Source of the DNA: an uncultured Bacteroidales bacterium
GTDB lineage: Bacteria > Bacteroidota > Bacteroidia > Bacteroidales > UBA932
Direction: 5' to 3'
DNA: 6,822 nucleotides
Assembly (NCBI GenBank): GCA_945983015.1
Contig: CAMFSN010000077.1
Location: 1-6,822 of the forward strand
Shown here: piece after piece, positions 1 to 6,668 of the stretch
How positions within the stretch are numbered: the first letter of the stretch is position 1
How the letters are laid out: each line of letters starts with the position of its first letter
Program-made: the position numbers and the translations under genes
The notes under the pieces: generated by a model
Told to the model about the DNA's origin: nothing
The model's input: only the letters and a program-made list of their open reading frames with translations
Database searches by the model: none

Positions 1-150
1 CTCTATCAATGTCTTTTCCACTTCCACACTGCCACTGGTCTTATAAGAGTAATAGCCTTCATACAAGGCAATTCCCTGTTTTTCGCAGGAACAAGTGACA
101 GACAGTAAGAGCACACTGCTCATTACTGCCATTAATTTATTAATTTTCAT
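1..150 (-). CDS. Putative small lipoprotein, N-terminal part only (runs off the window)
   Basis: Reading the minus strand from the ATG at 150-148 gives 50 open codons to the window edge. The product starts MKINKLMAVMSSVLLLSV and continues TCSCEKQG, which is a typical bacterial lipoprotein signal. It has a short basic n-region (K2, K5), a hydrophobic stretch at about residues 6-19, and a lipidation cysteine at Cys20 or Cys22. The mature part begins with a Tyr/Gly/Ser-rich segment (LYEGYYSYKTSG) that I cannot assign to a family. The start lies 4 nt after the nadE stop codon, with a purine-rich AAGAAG overlapping that stop, so it is probably co-transcribed and perhaps translationally coupled with nadE. 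Met7 and Met10 are possible later starts but would shorten the signal peptide. The signal peptide and open frame are seen directly; membrane anchoring is inferred; the function is unknown. Confidence 0.72.
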   Translation of the reverse strand, partial: MKINKLMAVMSSVLLLSVTCSCEKQGIALYEGYYSYKTSGSVEVEKTLIE

Positions 151-154
151 CTTC

Positions 155-2080
155 TTAATAGTTTACTATTTCGTCCAATTCTTTAAGCCAGAGCCTTGGA
201 ACCGTGTCGGTGGACATCCTCCAGTCACCTCTGGGCGAAAGACTAACCTTGCAAGTTTTAGGCCCGTTCGGGAGGCAGGAACGCTTGAATTGTTGAGAAA
301 AGAAGCGTTTGTAGAAAATTTTCAGCCATTTGAGTACAGTGGAGGCTTCATACTGCCCTTCGAAAGCCTTGCAGGCATAAAGCCAAATCTTTCTCGGGGA
401 GCTCCCGTCGAAGAAATGCCATAGGAAAAAGTCGTGCAGCTCGTAGGGACCTACCAGATCTTCAGTCATCTGCGCCCCTGGGATCAGTTCTGGGGAGACT
501 GGAGTGTCTATGATGTCCAGAATGATGTCCCTGCAGTTCAGTTCCAAGGCTTTTCTGCGGCAAATCTCCCTGATAAGGGTTTTAGGAACTCCCACGTTCA
601 CCCCGTACATACTCATATGGTCTCCATTGTAGGTACACCAGCCCAGGGCCAATTCCGACAGGTCTCCGGTGCCTATCACAATTCCGCCCTCGGAATTGGC
701 CAGATCCATCAGAATCTGCGTGCGCTCCCTGGCCTGAGAGTTCTCGTAAGCGCTGTCGTGCCGCTCTGGGTTCAGGGCCAGATCCTGGAAGTGCAGCTCA
801 CAGGCAGCCGCGATGTCTATGTCCCTAAGACTTACCCCCAGTTCTTCCATAAGCCCCAGGGCATTCGAATAGGTGCGTTTGGAGGTGCCGAAACAGGGCA
901 TCGTTACGGCTATAATCCCTTTTCTATCCAGGCCAATCCTGTCGAAAGCCTCGCAGCATACCAGCAGGGCCAGGGTGCTGTCCAGACCTCCGGACACTCC
1001 TATCACGGCCTTTCGGCAGTTAATGTGCTCCAGCCGCCCCATCAGGCCGCGGACTTGAATCTCGAAGACTTCGCGACACCGGCTGTCTATCTGCTCAGTG
1101 CCGCCTGGGAAAAAAGGGTGGCGCTCAAGCTCTCTGTAGAGTTTTTCCTCAAAATCGGGCTGGACCGGTTCGCCACAGTCTATATGTATGTAATCCAGCT
1201 CCTTATGTTCGAAATCATAAAAGGTGCTGGACTTGAGCCTTGCACTTTGAAGGGCGTCCAGGTCTATGTCTGCGACTATCCAATTTGCATTTTTATCAAA
1301 TCTCTTATTCTCAGCGAGAAGCTGCCCGTCTTCATATATGAGGGAGGAGCCTCCCCATACCAGGTCGTCCGAACTCTCTCCGAAGGAACTGCTGGCATAG
1401 ACATAGGCGCAGTGCAGTCTGGCTGAGCAGGCGGATAGCAGGGTTTTTCTGAAATCGTGCTTGCCGGCCACTTCGTTTGAGGCCGAGAGGTTGAGGATTA
1501 CGTTGGCCCCGTTGAGAGCTGCGTAACTGCTGGGCGGGATAGGTACCCAGAAATCTTCGCAAAGCTCTAGCCCTATGCAGGCTTTGCCCAGGTCAAAAAG
1601 CTGTCTGGTCCCGAAATGGCAGCGCTGGGAGGCATATTCTATCTCCACACCTTCCTTTGGAAGCAGGGAGCCGCTTTCGAAATAGCGGGCCTCGTAGAAT
1701 TCCTTGCTGTTAGGCAGGTATATCTTAGGAATCATAGCCAGGAGCTTTCCTCCCTTGATGATGGCTGCGGCGTTGTAGCGACGGGAATTGTATATCAGTG
1801 GCAAGCCTACCGCGATAAGACAATTCCTGCAGGCTGTCTCCCTCATCAGTTCCTCCAGAGCCTCCTCTACGCTTTGGGACAGGTTCTGCTGGTTGAACAT
1901 CTCTTCACAGCTGTATCCGCTTAGGCTGAGTTCAGGAAATGTAATGAGGGCTGGCTGGCACTTTTCCTCTATCTCGGCGCAGAGTCCAGCTATTCTTTTT
2001 ACATTTTCCATTGTGTCTGCCAAGGCTACTTCAGGACAGGCAGCCACAACTCTAAATAATCCGTATCTGTATTGGTTCAT
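155..2080 (-). CDS. nadE: Glutamine-dependent NAD+ synthetase
   Basis: This cytoplasmic enzyme performs the last step of NAD+ synthesis: ATP-dependent amidation of nicotinate adenine dinucleotide, using ammonia taken from glutamine. The 641-residue length fits the two-domain form. The N-terminal nitrilase-type glutaminase domain (about 5-300) shows the expected triad: Glu50 in FPEL, Lys119 in PKIYLPN and Cys174 in LELCEDFW. The C-terminal synthetase domain (about 335-625) has the ATP pyrophosphatase P-loop SGGLDS at 363-368, the GTGDLSELALGWCTYNGD segment from 470, and the conserved tail FKRSCLPNGPK then SLSPRGDWR (598-621). Both domains look intact, so glutamine should be the nitrogen source. 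The start at 2080 places the first strand (YGLFRVVAACPEV) where the family begins. It is divergent from the polysaccharide export operon and followed within 4 nt by a lipoprotein gene. Sequence motifs are decisive; I see no truncation or frameshift. Confidence 0.97.
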   Translation of the reverse strand: MNQYRYGLFRVVAACPEVALADTMENVKRIAGLCAEIEEKCQPALITFPELSLSGYSCEEMFNQQNLSQSVEEALEELMRETACRNCLIAVGLPLIYNSRRYNAAAIIKGGKLLAMIPKIYLPNSKEFYEARYFESGSLLPKEGVEIEYASQRCHFGTRQLFDLGKACIGLELCEDFWVPIPPSSYAALNGANVILNLSASNEVAGKHDFRKTLLSACSARLHCAYVYASSSFGESSDDLVWGGSSLIYEDGQLLAENKRFDKNANWIVADIDLDALQSARLKSSTFYDFEHKELDYIHIDCGEPVQPDFEEKLYRELERHPFFPGGTEQIDSRCREVFEIQVRGLMGRLEHINCRKAVIGVSGGLDSTLALLVCCEAFDRIGLDRKGIIAVTMPCFGTSKRTYSNALGLMEELGVSLRDIDIAAACELHFQDLALNPERHDSAYENSQARERTQILMDLANSEGGIVIGTGDLSELALGWCTYNGDHMSMYGVNVGVPKTLIREICRRKALELNCRDIILDIIDTPVSPELIPGAQMTEDLVGPYELHDFFLWHFFDGSSPRKIWLYACKAFEGQYEASTVLKWLKIFYKRFFSQQFKRSCLPNGPKTCKVSLSPRGDWRMSTDTVPRLWLKELDEIVNY

Positions 2081-2084
2081 AACC

Positions 2085-2115
2085 TTGCAAAGTTACTAAA
2101 TAATGGTTAAATTTG
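2085..2115 (+). promoter_or_regulatory. Candidate promoter of the polysaccharide export operon
   Basis: A TTG at 2085-2087 is followed after 20 bp by TAAATTTG at 2108-2115 and then C. This fits the Bacteroidota primary sigma-factor pattern of a -33 TTG and a -7 TAnnTTTG at 19-20 bp spacing. Transcription would start near 2119-2122 and leave a leader of about 22 nt before the ATG at 2143. The leader is A/T-rich and has no Shine-Dalgarno sequence, as is common in this phylum. The -33 element lies right beside the nadE -7 element on the other strand, so the two promoters could compete for polymerase. Confidence 0.55.
2088..2095 (-). promoter_or_regulatory. Candidate -7 promoter element for nadE
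   Basis: On the minus strand this reads TAACTTTG, followed by C, a full match to the Bacteroidota -7 consensus TAnnTTTG. It ends 7 nt before the nadE ATG, so the mRNA leader would be only a few nucleotides long. I found no TTG or TTTG about 19-20 bp further upstream on this strand, so the -33 half is weak or absent. The match is seen directly; promoter activity is inferred. Confidence 0.45.
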
Positions 2116-2142
2116 CTCGGTTAATTACAATAATATGTTTGT

Positions 2143-2958
2143 ATGCAAAAAATTAAAAAGTTTTTACTCTTCATACTGCCCCTGATGATGGCTGCATCGT
2201 GTGGCACTCCTGTGAACATTCCTTATTTTCAGGACATTCAGGAAGGTAGCGTAGATTCCATAGCAGTATCCAAGACCATTCGTATCAGACCAGGTGACAA
2301 GATCTCCATTATTGTCAATAGTCAGAATCCGAAGATTGCGATGATGTTCAACCTCTCTTATGCCACCAGATATGTGGGCGCTGTGAATGACGATGTCATA
2401 AACAGTCAGAGCACCGGTATTCAGGGATACTCCGTCAGTGAGGACGGGTGCATCGATTTCCCTTGTCTCGGAAGGATAGAAGTGGCTGAAAAGACCAGGG
2501 AGGAGATTTCTGACTACATCAAGCAGAGACTTATGGATGAAGGTCTGGTTCAGGATCCTGTAGTTACAGTGGAGTACCTTAATTTGAAAGTCAGCGTTTT
2601 GGGAGAGGTCGCCCGTCCGGGCCGAGTTAATATAGACAGGGATGAATACACTATTTTGGATGCTTTGAGCGCAGTGGGAGACCTGACTATCTATGGCCGC
2701 AGGGAGAACGTGAAGGTGGTAAGAGCCGAAAACGGTGTCAGGAATACCTACGTGGTTGACCTTTGCTCTGCCCAGGACCTGTTCTCTTCTCCGGTTTACT
2801 ACCTGCAGCAGAACGATATGATATATGTGGAGCCTAATGACGTGAGGGCTCGTCAGAGCACCGTCAACGGGAATAATGTCCGCAGCACTTCCTTCTGGAT
2901 CTCCCTGGCTTCTCTGCTGACCTCCGTCACCAGCACCTTATTCTTGATATTCAGATAA
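2143..2958 (+). CDS. Wza-like polysaccharide export lipoprotein (Poly_export/SLBB)
   Basis: A predicted outer-membrane lipoprotein that would form, or contribute to, the export channel for a capsule or exopolysaccharide. Residues 1-20 form a lipoprotein signal: basic MQKIKK, a hydrophobic core, and lipobox MAASC with Cys20. The polysaccharide biosynthesis/export domain runs from RIRPGDKISIIV (47-58) to about 145. An SLBB-type domain follows, starting at VSVLGEVARPGRV (150-162) and ending near LQQNDMIYVEPN (221-232). Residues about 250-271 are hydrophobic and could be a C-terminal membrane helix. At 271 residues it is about 100 shorter than E. coli Wza, so it probably has fewer repeated periplasmic domains. 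It heads the operon; the kinase gene starts 15 nt after its tandem TAATAA stop. The start is chosen because it gives a complete signal peptide. The family is clear; the sugar transported is unknown. Confidence 0.92.
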   Translation: MQKIKKFLLFILPLMMAASCGTPVNIPYFQDIQEGSVDSIAVSKTIRIRPGDKISIIVNSQNPKIAMMFNLSYATRYVGAVNDDVINSQSTGIQGYSVSEDGCIDFPCLGRIEVAEKTREEISDYIKQRLMDEGLVQDPVVTVEYLNLKVSVLGEVARPGRVNIDRDEYTILDALSAVGDLTIYGRRENVKVVRAENGVRNTYVVDLCSAQDLFSSPVYYLQQNDMIYVEPNDVRARQSTVNGNNVRSTSFWISLASLLTSVTSTLFLIFR

Positions 2959-2973
2959 TAACGAAGTATTACT

Positions 2974-5400
2974 ATGGATAATTATTCTACTAATAAAAAC
3001 GTAAATCAGGATAGCGCAGAGTCGAACTTCGATTTGAAGAAAATCCTTAAGGTTTGTCTTCGCAACTGGTACTGGTTCGTGATATCAGTGGTTTTGTGCT
3101 GTGGTTTTGCGGTATATAAGATTATGAGTACCCAGCCACAGTACAGCAGGACCGCCATCCTTCTTATAAAGGAGAGCAATGTCAGAAGGACTTCTTCTTC
3201 AGAAGTGGAGTCTATGCTTGCTCAGGCCGGACAGATCACTTCCAAATTGGCAAATGAAATGGTGGTCTTCCAGTCCCAATCCCTTATGTCAGAGGCAGTG
3301 TCCAGGCTTGGCCTTACCGTAGATTACGCACTGAAGGGCAAATTCCGTAATACCGTGGTTTATGGGCACACCGTTCCGGTGAATGTGGATTTCTCTTCCA
3401 TTCCGGATGACGTCTTTGTGAACTTGACCATCGAGCCTCTGCAGGGAGACAGCGTAGCCATTACCAATGCCAGCTATGCCTGTCGTGGAGAACATATTAA
3501 GATTTCTGATACTGAGCTAGTTAAGATAGGTGAGAAGATTCAGATGCCTTTCGGTACCATTCAGATAAACAAGAACCCTTATTACTTCTCCGAGAAGGTA
3601 TGGGATAAGGCTGAACTGGTGACCAAGAGGTCTTTGGCTTCCGCTACCAGTCTCTATTCTTCCCGCTTCACTGTCAGCTCCCAGGAGTCTAAGACCAGGA
3701 TGTCTGATGTTCTGACCCTTTCTGTAACAGATTATTCCATTAACCGTGCCGATGACCTTATCAATATGATAGTCACCGTGTATAATGAGAAGTGGGTGGT
3801 CGAGAATAATAAGATGGCTGCCAGCAATTCCGTTTTCATCGAGGAGAGGCTTGCATCCATAGAGGACGAGTTGAACAAGGTGGATAACACCATTACCAAC
3901 TACAAGTCTAAAAACAAGATGCCTAGTGTGGACGAGGCTTCCAGGATGTACACTTCCCAGGCTTCCGACATCGCCAGACAGATTCGTGAACTCGAGAGCC
4001 AACTCTCAGTGGCTAAGTTCCTCAGGAACTTCCTTGCCAGCTCTCTGGATGAGACCACTCTCATTCCTGTTCCATCAGGTCTGAATAATGCAGCTATCGT
4101 ATCTCAGGTTGGCGAGTATAATAATATGCTCCTTAACCGTAACAGTCTCATCGCCGCTTCCTCTGAGAAGAACCCTATAGTGGTGGAACTTGGTGAGAAT
4201 ATGGCTGCGATGAGAGGAGCCATTGTAAGTTCAGTGGATAACCAGGTGGCTACTCTCGAGGAGATGATTTCCTTTGCCAGCGCACAGCAGTCTCAGACAG
4301 AGGAGAGGATAGCCCAGAATCCTACCCAGGCTCTCGACTTGGTGAAGTATGAGCGTCTGCAGAAGGTGCAGGAGACTCTCTATATGTATCTGCTGCAAAA
4401 GCGCGAGGAGAATGTGCTTTCCCAAGCCTTCTCTGCATATAACACCCGTATAGTGAATCCGCCATACGGCAGTGGCAAACCTGTGTCTCCGCGCAGTTCC
4501 AGAATTCTGCTCATAGCTTTTATCCTGGGACTCTGCATTCCTGCCGGTGTCTTTACCCTTATGGTTACACTTGACACTAAGGTTCACAGTAAGAAGGACC
4601 TCGAGGGTATGGATTTCTCATATCTTGGAGAGATTCCTCTAGCCGGAGAGCATAAGAAAGAAAACATATTTACCAAATTCAATAAGAAAGAGAATGGACC
4701 GCTGTCTCAGATAGTGGTGGAAAAGGGGAACCGTAACGTCATTAACGAGGCATTCCGTATTACCAGGGCTAACCTGGAGTTCGTGTGCCGCACCACTAAT
4801 GACAAGATAATGATGTTTACCTCTTATCACCCTGGTTCTGGAAAGACTTTCGTGAACTTGAATCTGGCTTCGGCTTTGGCTATCAATGGTAAGAAGGTGC
4901 TTATCGCAGACTGTGACTTCAGGCGTCGTACTTTGTCCAGCTTCTTAAACCTTAAACATAAGGGTTTTGCAGATTACCTGACAGCTCCTTCCGCTGAGAT
5001 TTCAGACTTCATAGTGAAGGATGTGATGCACCCTGGATTGGATGTGCTGCCTGTAGGAACTCTGCCTCCTAACCCTTCTGAGCTTCTTACTATGGAAGAG
5101 GTTCCTTCCACCTTTGAAGCTTTGAGAGACAAGTACGATTTCATCTTTATCGACTGTCCTCCTGTAGATATAGTGGCTGATACCCAGATAATCGCTCCTG
5201 TGGCAGACAGAACCATCTTTGTCGTCAGGTCCGGTCTCTTTGATAAGAGTGAGATTCCTGAAATCTATAAGATGAGAGACAGTGGCAGATATAAGAATAT
5301 CTCTTTGGTGCTGAATGCTACCACGAATTATAACGGTGGCTCTTATGGCAGCAATTCTTATTATCATAGGAGAAACCATCATTATTACGTGAATAAGTAA
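2974..5400 (+). CDS. Wzc-like polysaccharide co-polymerase with fused BY-kinase domain
   Basis: An inner-membrane protein expected to control chain length and export of a surface polysaccharide by cycles of tyrosine autophosphorylation. The N-terminal Wzz domain has TM1 at about 33-50. A long periplasmic region (about 52-505) is rich in coiled coil around 285-345 and 420-480. TM2 at about 510-532 is preceded by the proline-rich segment NPPYGSGKPVSPRSSR. The cytoplasmic kinase has an EAFRITRANL activation/oligomerisation motif (592-601, pattern ExxRxxR), Walker A PGSGKT (620-625, Lys624), Walker A' VLIADCDFR (642-650, Asp646 and Asp648) and Walker B FIFIDCPP (723-730, Asp727). The tail from 786 holds six tyrosines (786, 791, 796, 797, 804, 805), the expected autophosphorylation cluster. 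All kinase motifs are intact. It follows the Wza-like gene and its stop overlaps the phosphatase start by one base (TAATG). Confidence 0.95.
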   Translation: MDNYSTNKNVNQDSAESNFDLKKILKVCLRNWYWFVISVVLCCGFAVYKIMSTQPQYSRTAILLIKESNVRRTSSSEVESMLAQAGQITSKLANEMVVFQSQSLMSEAVSRLGLTVDYALKGKFRNTVVYGHTVPVNVDFSSIPDDVFVNLTIEPLQGDSVAITNASYACRGEHIKISDTELVKIGEKIQMPFGTIQINKNPYYFSEKVWDKAELVTKRSLASATSLYSSRFTVSSQESKTRMSDVLTLSVTDYSINRADDLINMIVTVYNEKWVVENNKMAASNSVFIEERLASIEDELNKVDNTITNYKSKNKMPSVDEASRMYTSQASDIARQIRELESQLSVAKFLRNFLASSLDETTLIPVPSGLNNAAIVSQVGEYNNMLLNRNSLIAASSEKNPIVVELGENMAAMRGAIVSSVDNQVATLEEMISFASAQQSQTEERIAQNPTQALDLVKYERLQKVQETLYMYLLQKREENVLSQAFSAYNTRIVNPPYGSGKPVSPRSSRILLIAFILGLCIPAGVFTLMVTLDTKVHSKKDLEGMDFSYLGEIPLAGEHKKENIFTKFNKKENGPLSQIVVEKGNRNVINEAFRITRANLEFVCRTTNDKIMMFTSYHPGSGKTFVNLNLASALAINGKKVLIADCDFRRRTLSSFLNLKHKGFADYLTAPSAEISDFIVKDVMHPGLDVLPVGTLPPNPSELLTMEEVPSTFEALRDKYDFIFIDCPPVDIVADTQIIAPVADRTIFVVRSGLFDKSEIPEIYKMRDSGRYKNISLVLNATTNYNGGSYGSNSYYHRRNHHYYVNK

Positions 5401-6110
5401 TGGAACTACCTTTCTTCAAAAAGGCGCTCTTGCCTGTATTTAACGGTTTTGTCGATTACCATAGCCACATTCTTCCTGGCGTGGATGACGGGGTGCGCTC
5501 TTTTGAGGACAGTAAGAAGATATTGGAAGAATACACACGGCTTGGGGTGAGAAAGGTTTATCTCACCCCTCACGTGATGGAGGACGTTCCTAATACCGTG
5601 GAAGAGCTGAAGAAGAGATTCGAGGAGTTGAAAGCCTATCTGGAGGGCGTAACGGTGCCTGAACTGGTGCTCGCCTCGGAGAATATGCTGGACGGACTCT
5701 TTTCGGAGCGTCTGGAAAAGGGGGAATTGCTTCCTTTGGACGGGGAACACGTGCTGGTGGAGACTTCCTACTATAATCCTCCTTATAATATGGAGGAATT
5801 GATTTTTAAGTTGAAGTCAGCAGGATATATTCCTTTGCTGGCTCATCCTGAGAGATACAGATATATGGAGAAGTCTGACTATGAACATTGGAAGAATTCC
5901 GGTGTACATTTTCAGATGAATCTCTCCTCGCTGGTCGGCTTTTATGGGGATAGTGCCCGTAAGAATGCCGAGATGCTTTTGAAGGAGAATATGTACGATT
6001 TCATAGGGACAGATTTGCACAGGTACAGAGTGTTGGAGATGTATGAAGGGGCAAAACTCTCTAAAAGAATCTTCTCTTATCTGGAAAAATTGATTTATTT
6101 TGTTAGATGA
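5400..6110 (+). CDS. CpsB/YwqE-like PHP-family protein tyrosine phosphatase
   Basis: A predicted cytoplasmic metal-dependent phosphotyrosine phosphatase, very probably acting on the tyrosine-rich tail of the kinase encoded just upstream. The 236-residue protein has the PHP metal-site motifs in order: DYHSHILPGVDDG (19-31; His21, His23, Asp29), TPH (His58), SEN (Glu94), VET (Glu121), AHPERY (His149) and TDLH (Asp205, His207). These are the positions at which CpsB and YwqE bind a trinuclear metal centre. The ATG shares its A with the last base of the kinase stop codon, implying translational coupling. The gene ends in an ATGA overlap with the next gene. A histidinol-phosphatase role is less likely given the DYHSHILPGVDDG opening and the location. 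The motifs are seen directly; the substrate is inferred from context. Confidence 0.93.
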   Translation: MELPFFKKALLPVFNGFVDYHSHILPGVDDGVRSFEDSKKILEEYTRLGVRKVYLTPHVMEDVPNTVEELKKRFEELKAYLEGVTVPELVLASENMLDGLFSERLEKGELLPLDGEHVLVETSYYNPPYNMEELIFKLKSAGYIPLLAHPERYRYMEKSDYEHWKNSGVHFQMNLSSLVGFYGDSARKNAEMLLKENMYDFIGTDLHRYRVLEMYEGAKLSKRIFSYLEKLIYFVR

Positions 6111-6379
6111 TAGATGACTTGCATACGGGAATAGAGACACTGGTCTCCCTTTATGAAACTCAAAAGGGGAGAGCGGACGAACTGTCTTCCAAGCTCCTGC
6201 TTGCCGAGTCTGAAATTAAGAAGTATAAGAAAGAAAACGCTGAATTGACAGATAAGCTCAATAAACTTGAATTGGCTGCCGCTTTTTCCGAATCCTCGGT
6301 GGATTCCGTGGCTGCGAAAAAGCGTATCGACAGTTTGCTGGAACAGATAGATAAGTGTATAAAGATGTTGGAGTTATAG
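6107..6379 (+). CDS. Small coiled-coil protein encoded next to ZapA (uncharacterised)
   Basis: A soluble 90-residue protein of unknown function. Residues about 10-60 are charged and heptad-like (RADELSSKLLLAESEIKKY and on), predicting a coiled coil. After a Ser/Ala-rich linker (about 59-69), a second short helix, AKKRIDSLLEQIDKCIKMLEL, ends the protein. I recall similar ZapA-adjacent proteins in Bacteroidales with a like C-terminal helix, but could not check this. The start is set by the ATGA overlap with the phosphatase stop, a classical coupling arrangement, and the zapA start follows 1 nt after its stop. Size, coiled coil and location suggest a ZapB-like partner of ZapA or another divisome protein. 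That is an inference from context, since no ZapB signature is recognised. Confidence 0.78.
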   Translation: MIDDLHTGIETLVSLYETQKGRADELSSKLLLAESEIKKYKKENAELTDKLNKLELAAAFSESSVDSVAAKKRIDSLLEQIDKCIKMLEL

Positions 6380-6380
6380 T

Positions 6381-6668
6381 ATGGCGCAGAAAATTACACT
6401 ATCCATAGCAGGCAGGAGATATCAGCTAGAAGTGAACAGCCCTGAAGAAGAAAGTATTATGAGGAAGGCTGCGGATCAGATTAATCAGCAGATCAGCCTC
6501 TATGATCGCAAATACAGCACGGTGCAGACCCTGGATAAATTGGCCTTCATAGCCTTGTCCAACACTGTGGCTATGCTGAATTACAGAGATGAAAAAACTA
6601 ATCTTCAGAATGCCGTCAACTCTCTTTCGGGCGAATTGGATTCTTATCTAAAAGGTATAGACAGATAA
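6381..6668 (+). CDS. zapA: Cell division protein ZapA
   Basis: ZapA is a small cytoplasmic protein that binds FtsZ and promotes bundling of its filaments at the division site. The 95-residue product has the family layout. An N-terminal beta-rich globular part (ITLSIAGRRYQLEVNSPEE, 5-23) is followed by ESIMRKAADQINQQI (24-38), where the RKAADQIN stretch is characteristic. A long C-terminal helix (about 45-92) contains KLAFIALSNTVAMLN and would form the dimer/tetramer coiled coil. It is slightly shorter than E. coli ZapA (109 residues). It starts 1 nt after the coiled-coil gene, so the two are presumably translated together. The stop codon TAA (6666-6668) overlaps the start of the closing stem of the downstream RNA. 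The family assignment is confident; FtsZ binding in this organism is inferred. Confidence 0.9.
   Translation: MAQKITLSIAGRRYQLEVNSPEEESIMRKAADQINQQISLYDRKYSTVQTLDKLAFIALSNTVAMLNYRDEKTNLQNAVNSLSGELDSYLKGIDR

Noticed and set aside
95..424. Plus-strand open frame with a hydrophobic, membrane-like N-terminus
   Set aside because: It lies antisense to the 3' end of nadE and the start of the lipoprotein gene, both of which are well supported by protein features. The hydrophobic stretch comes from A/T-rich sequence at that junction.
434..1426. Long open frame (330 codons) on the plus strand, antisense to nadE
   Set aside because: It is codon-aligned with nadE on the other strand. Stops there require TTA, CTA or TCA codons in nadE, which are scarce in this stretch, so the frame stays open by codon bias. 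The product resembles no known protein, and nadE is intact with all catalytic motifs.
3517..4002. Minus-strand open frame of 161 codons inside the Wzc-like gene, and similar shorter frames at 4231-4587 and 5002-5382
   Set aside because: All are fully inside a long gene with intact Wzz and kinase motifs. Their products have no recognisable domain, and they have no separate promoter or start signals.
5406..5750. Minus-strand open frames opposite the phosphatase gene (also 5817-6140)
   Set aside because: The PHP metal-binding motifs on the plus strand establish the real gene; these frames are antisense shadows.
6636..6661. Possible dedicated promoter for the small RNA inside the end of zapA (TTG at 6636, TATAGA at 6656)
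   Set aside because: The -7 part does not match TAnnTTTG and the 17-bp spacing is short, so it is too weak to call.
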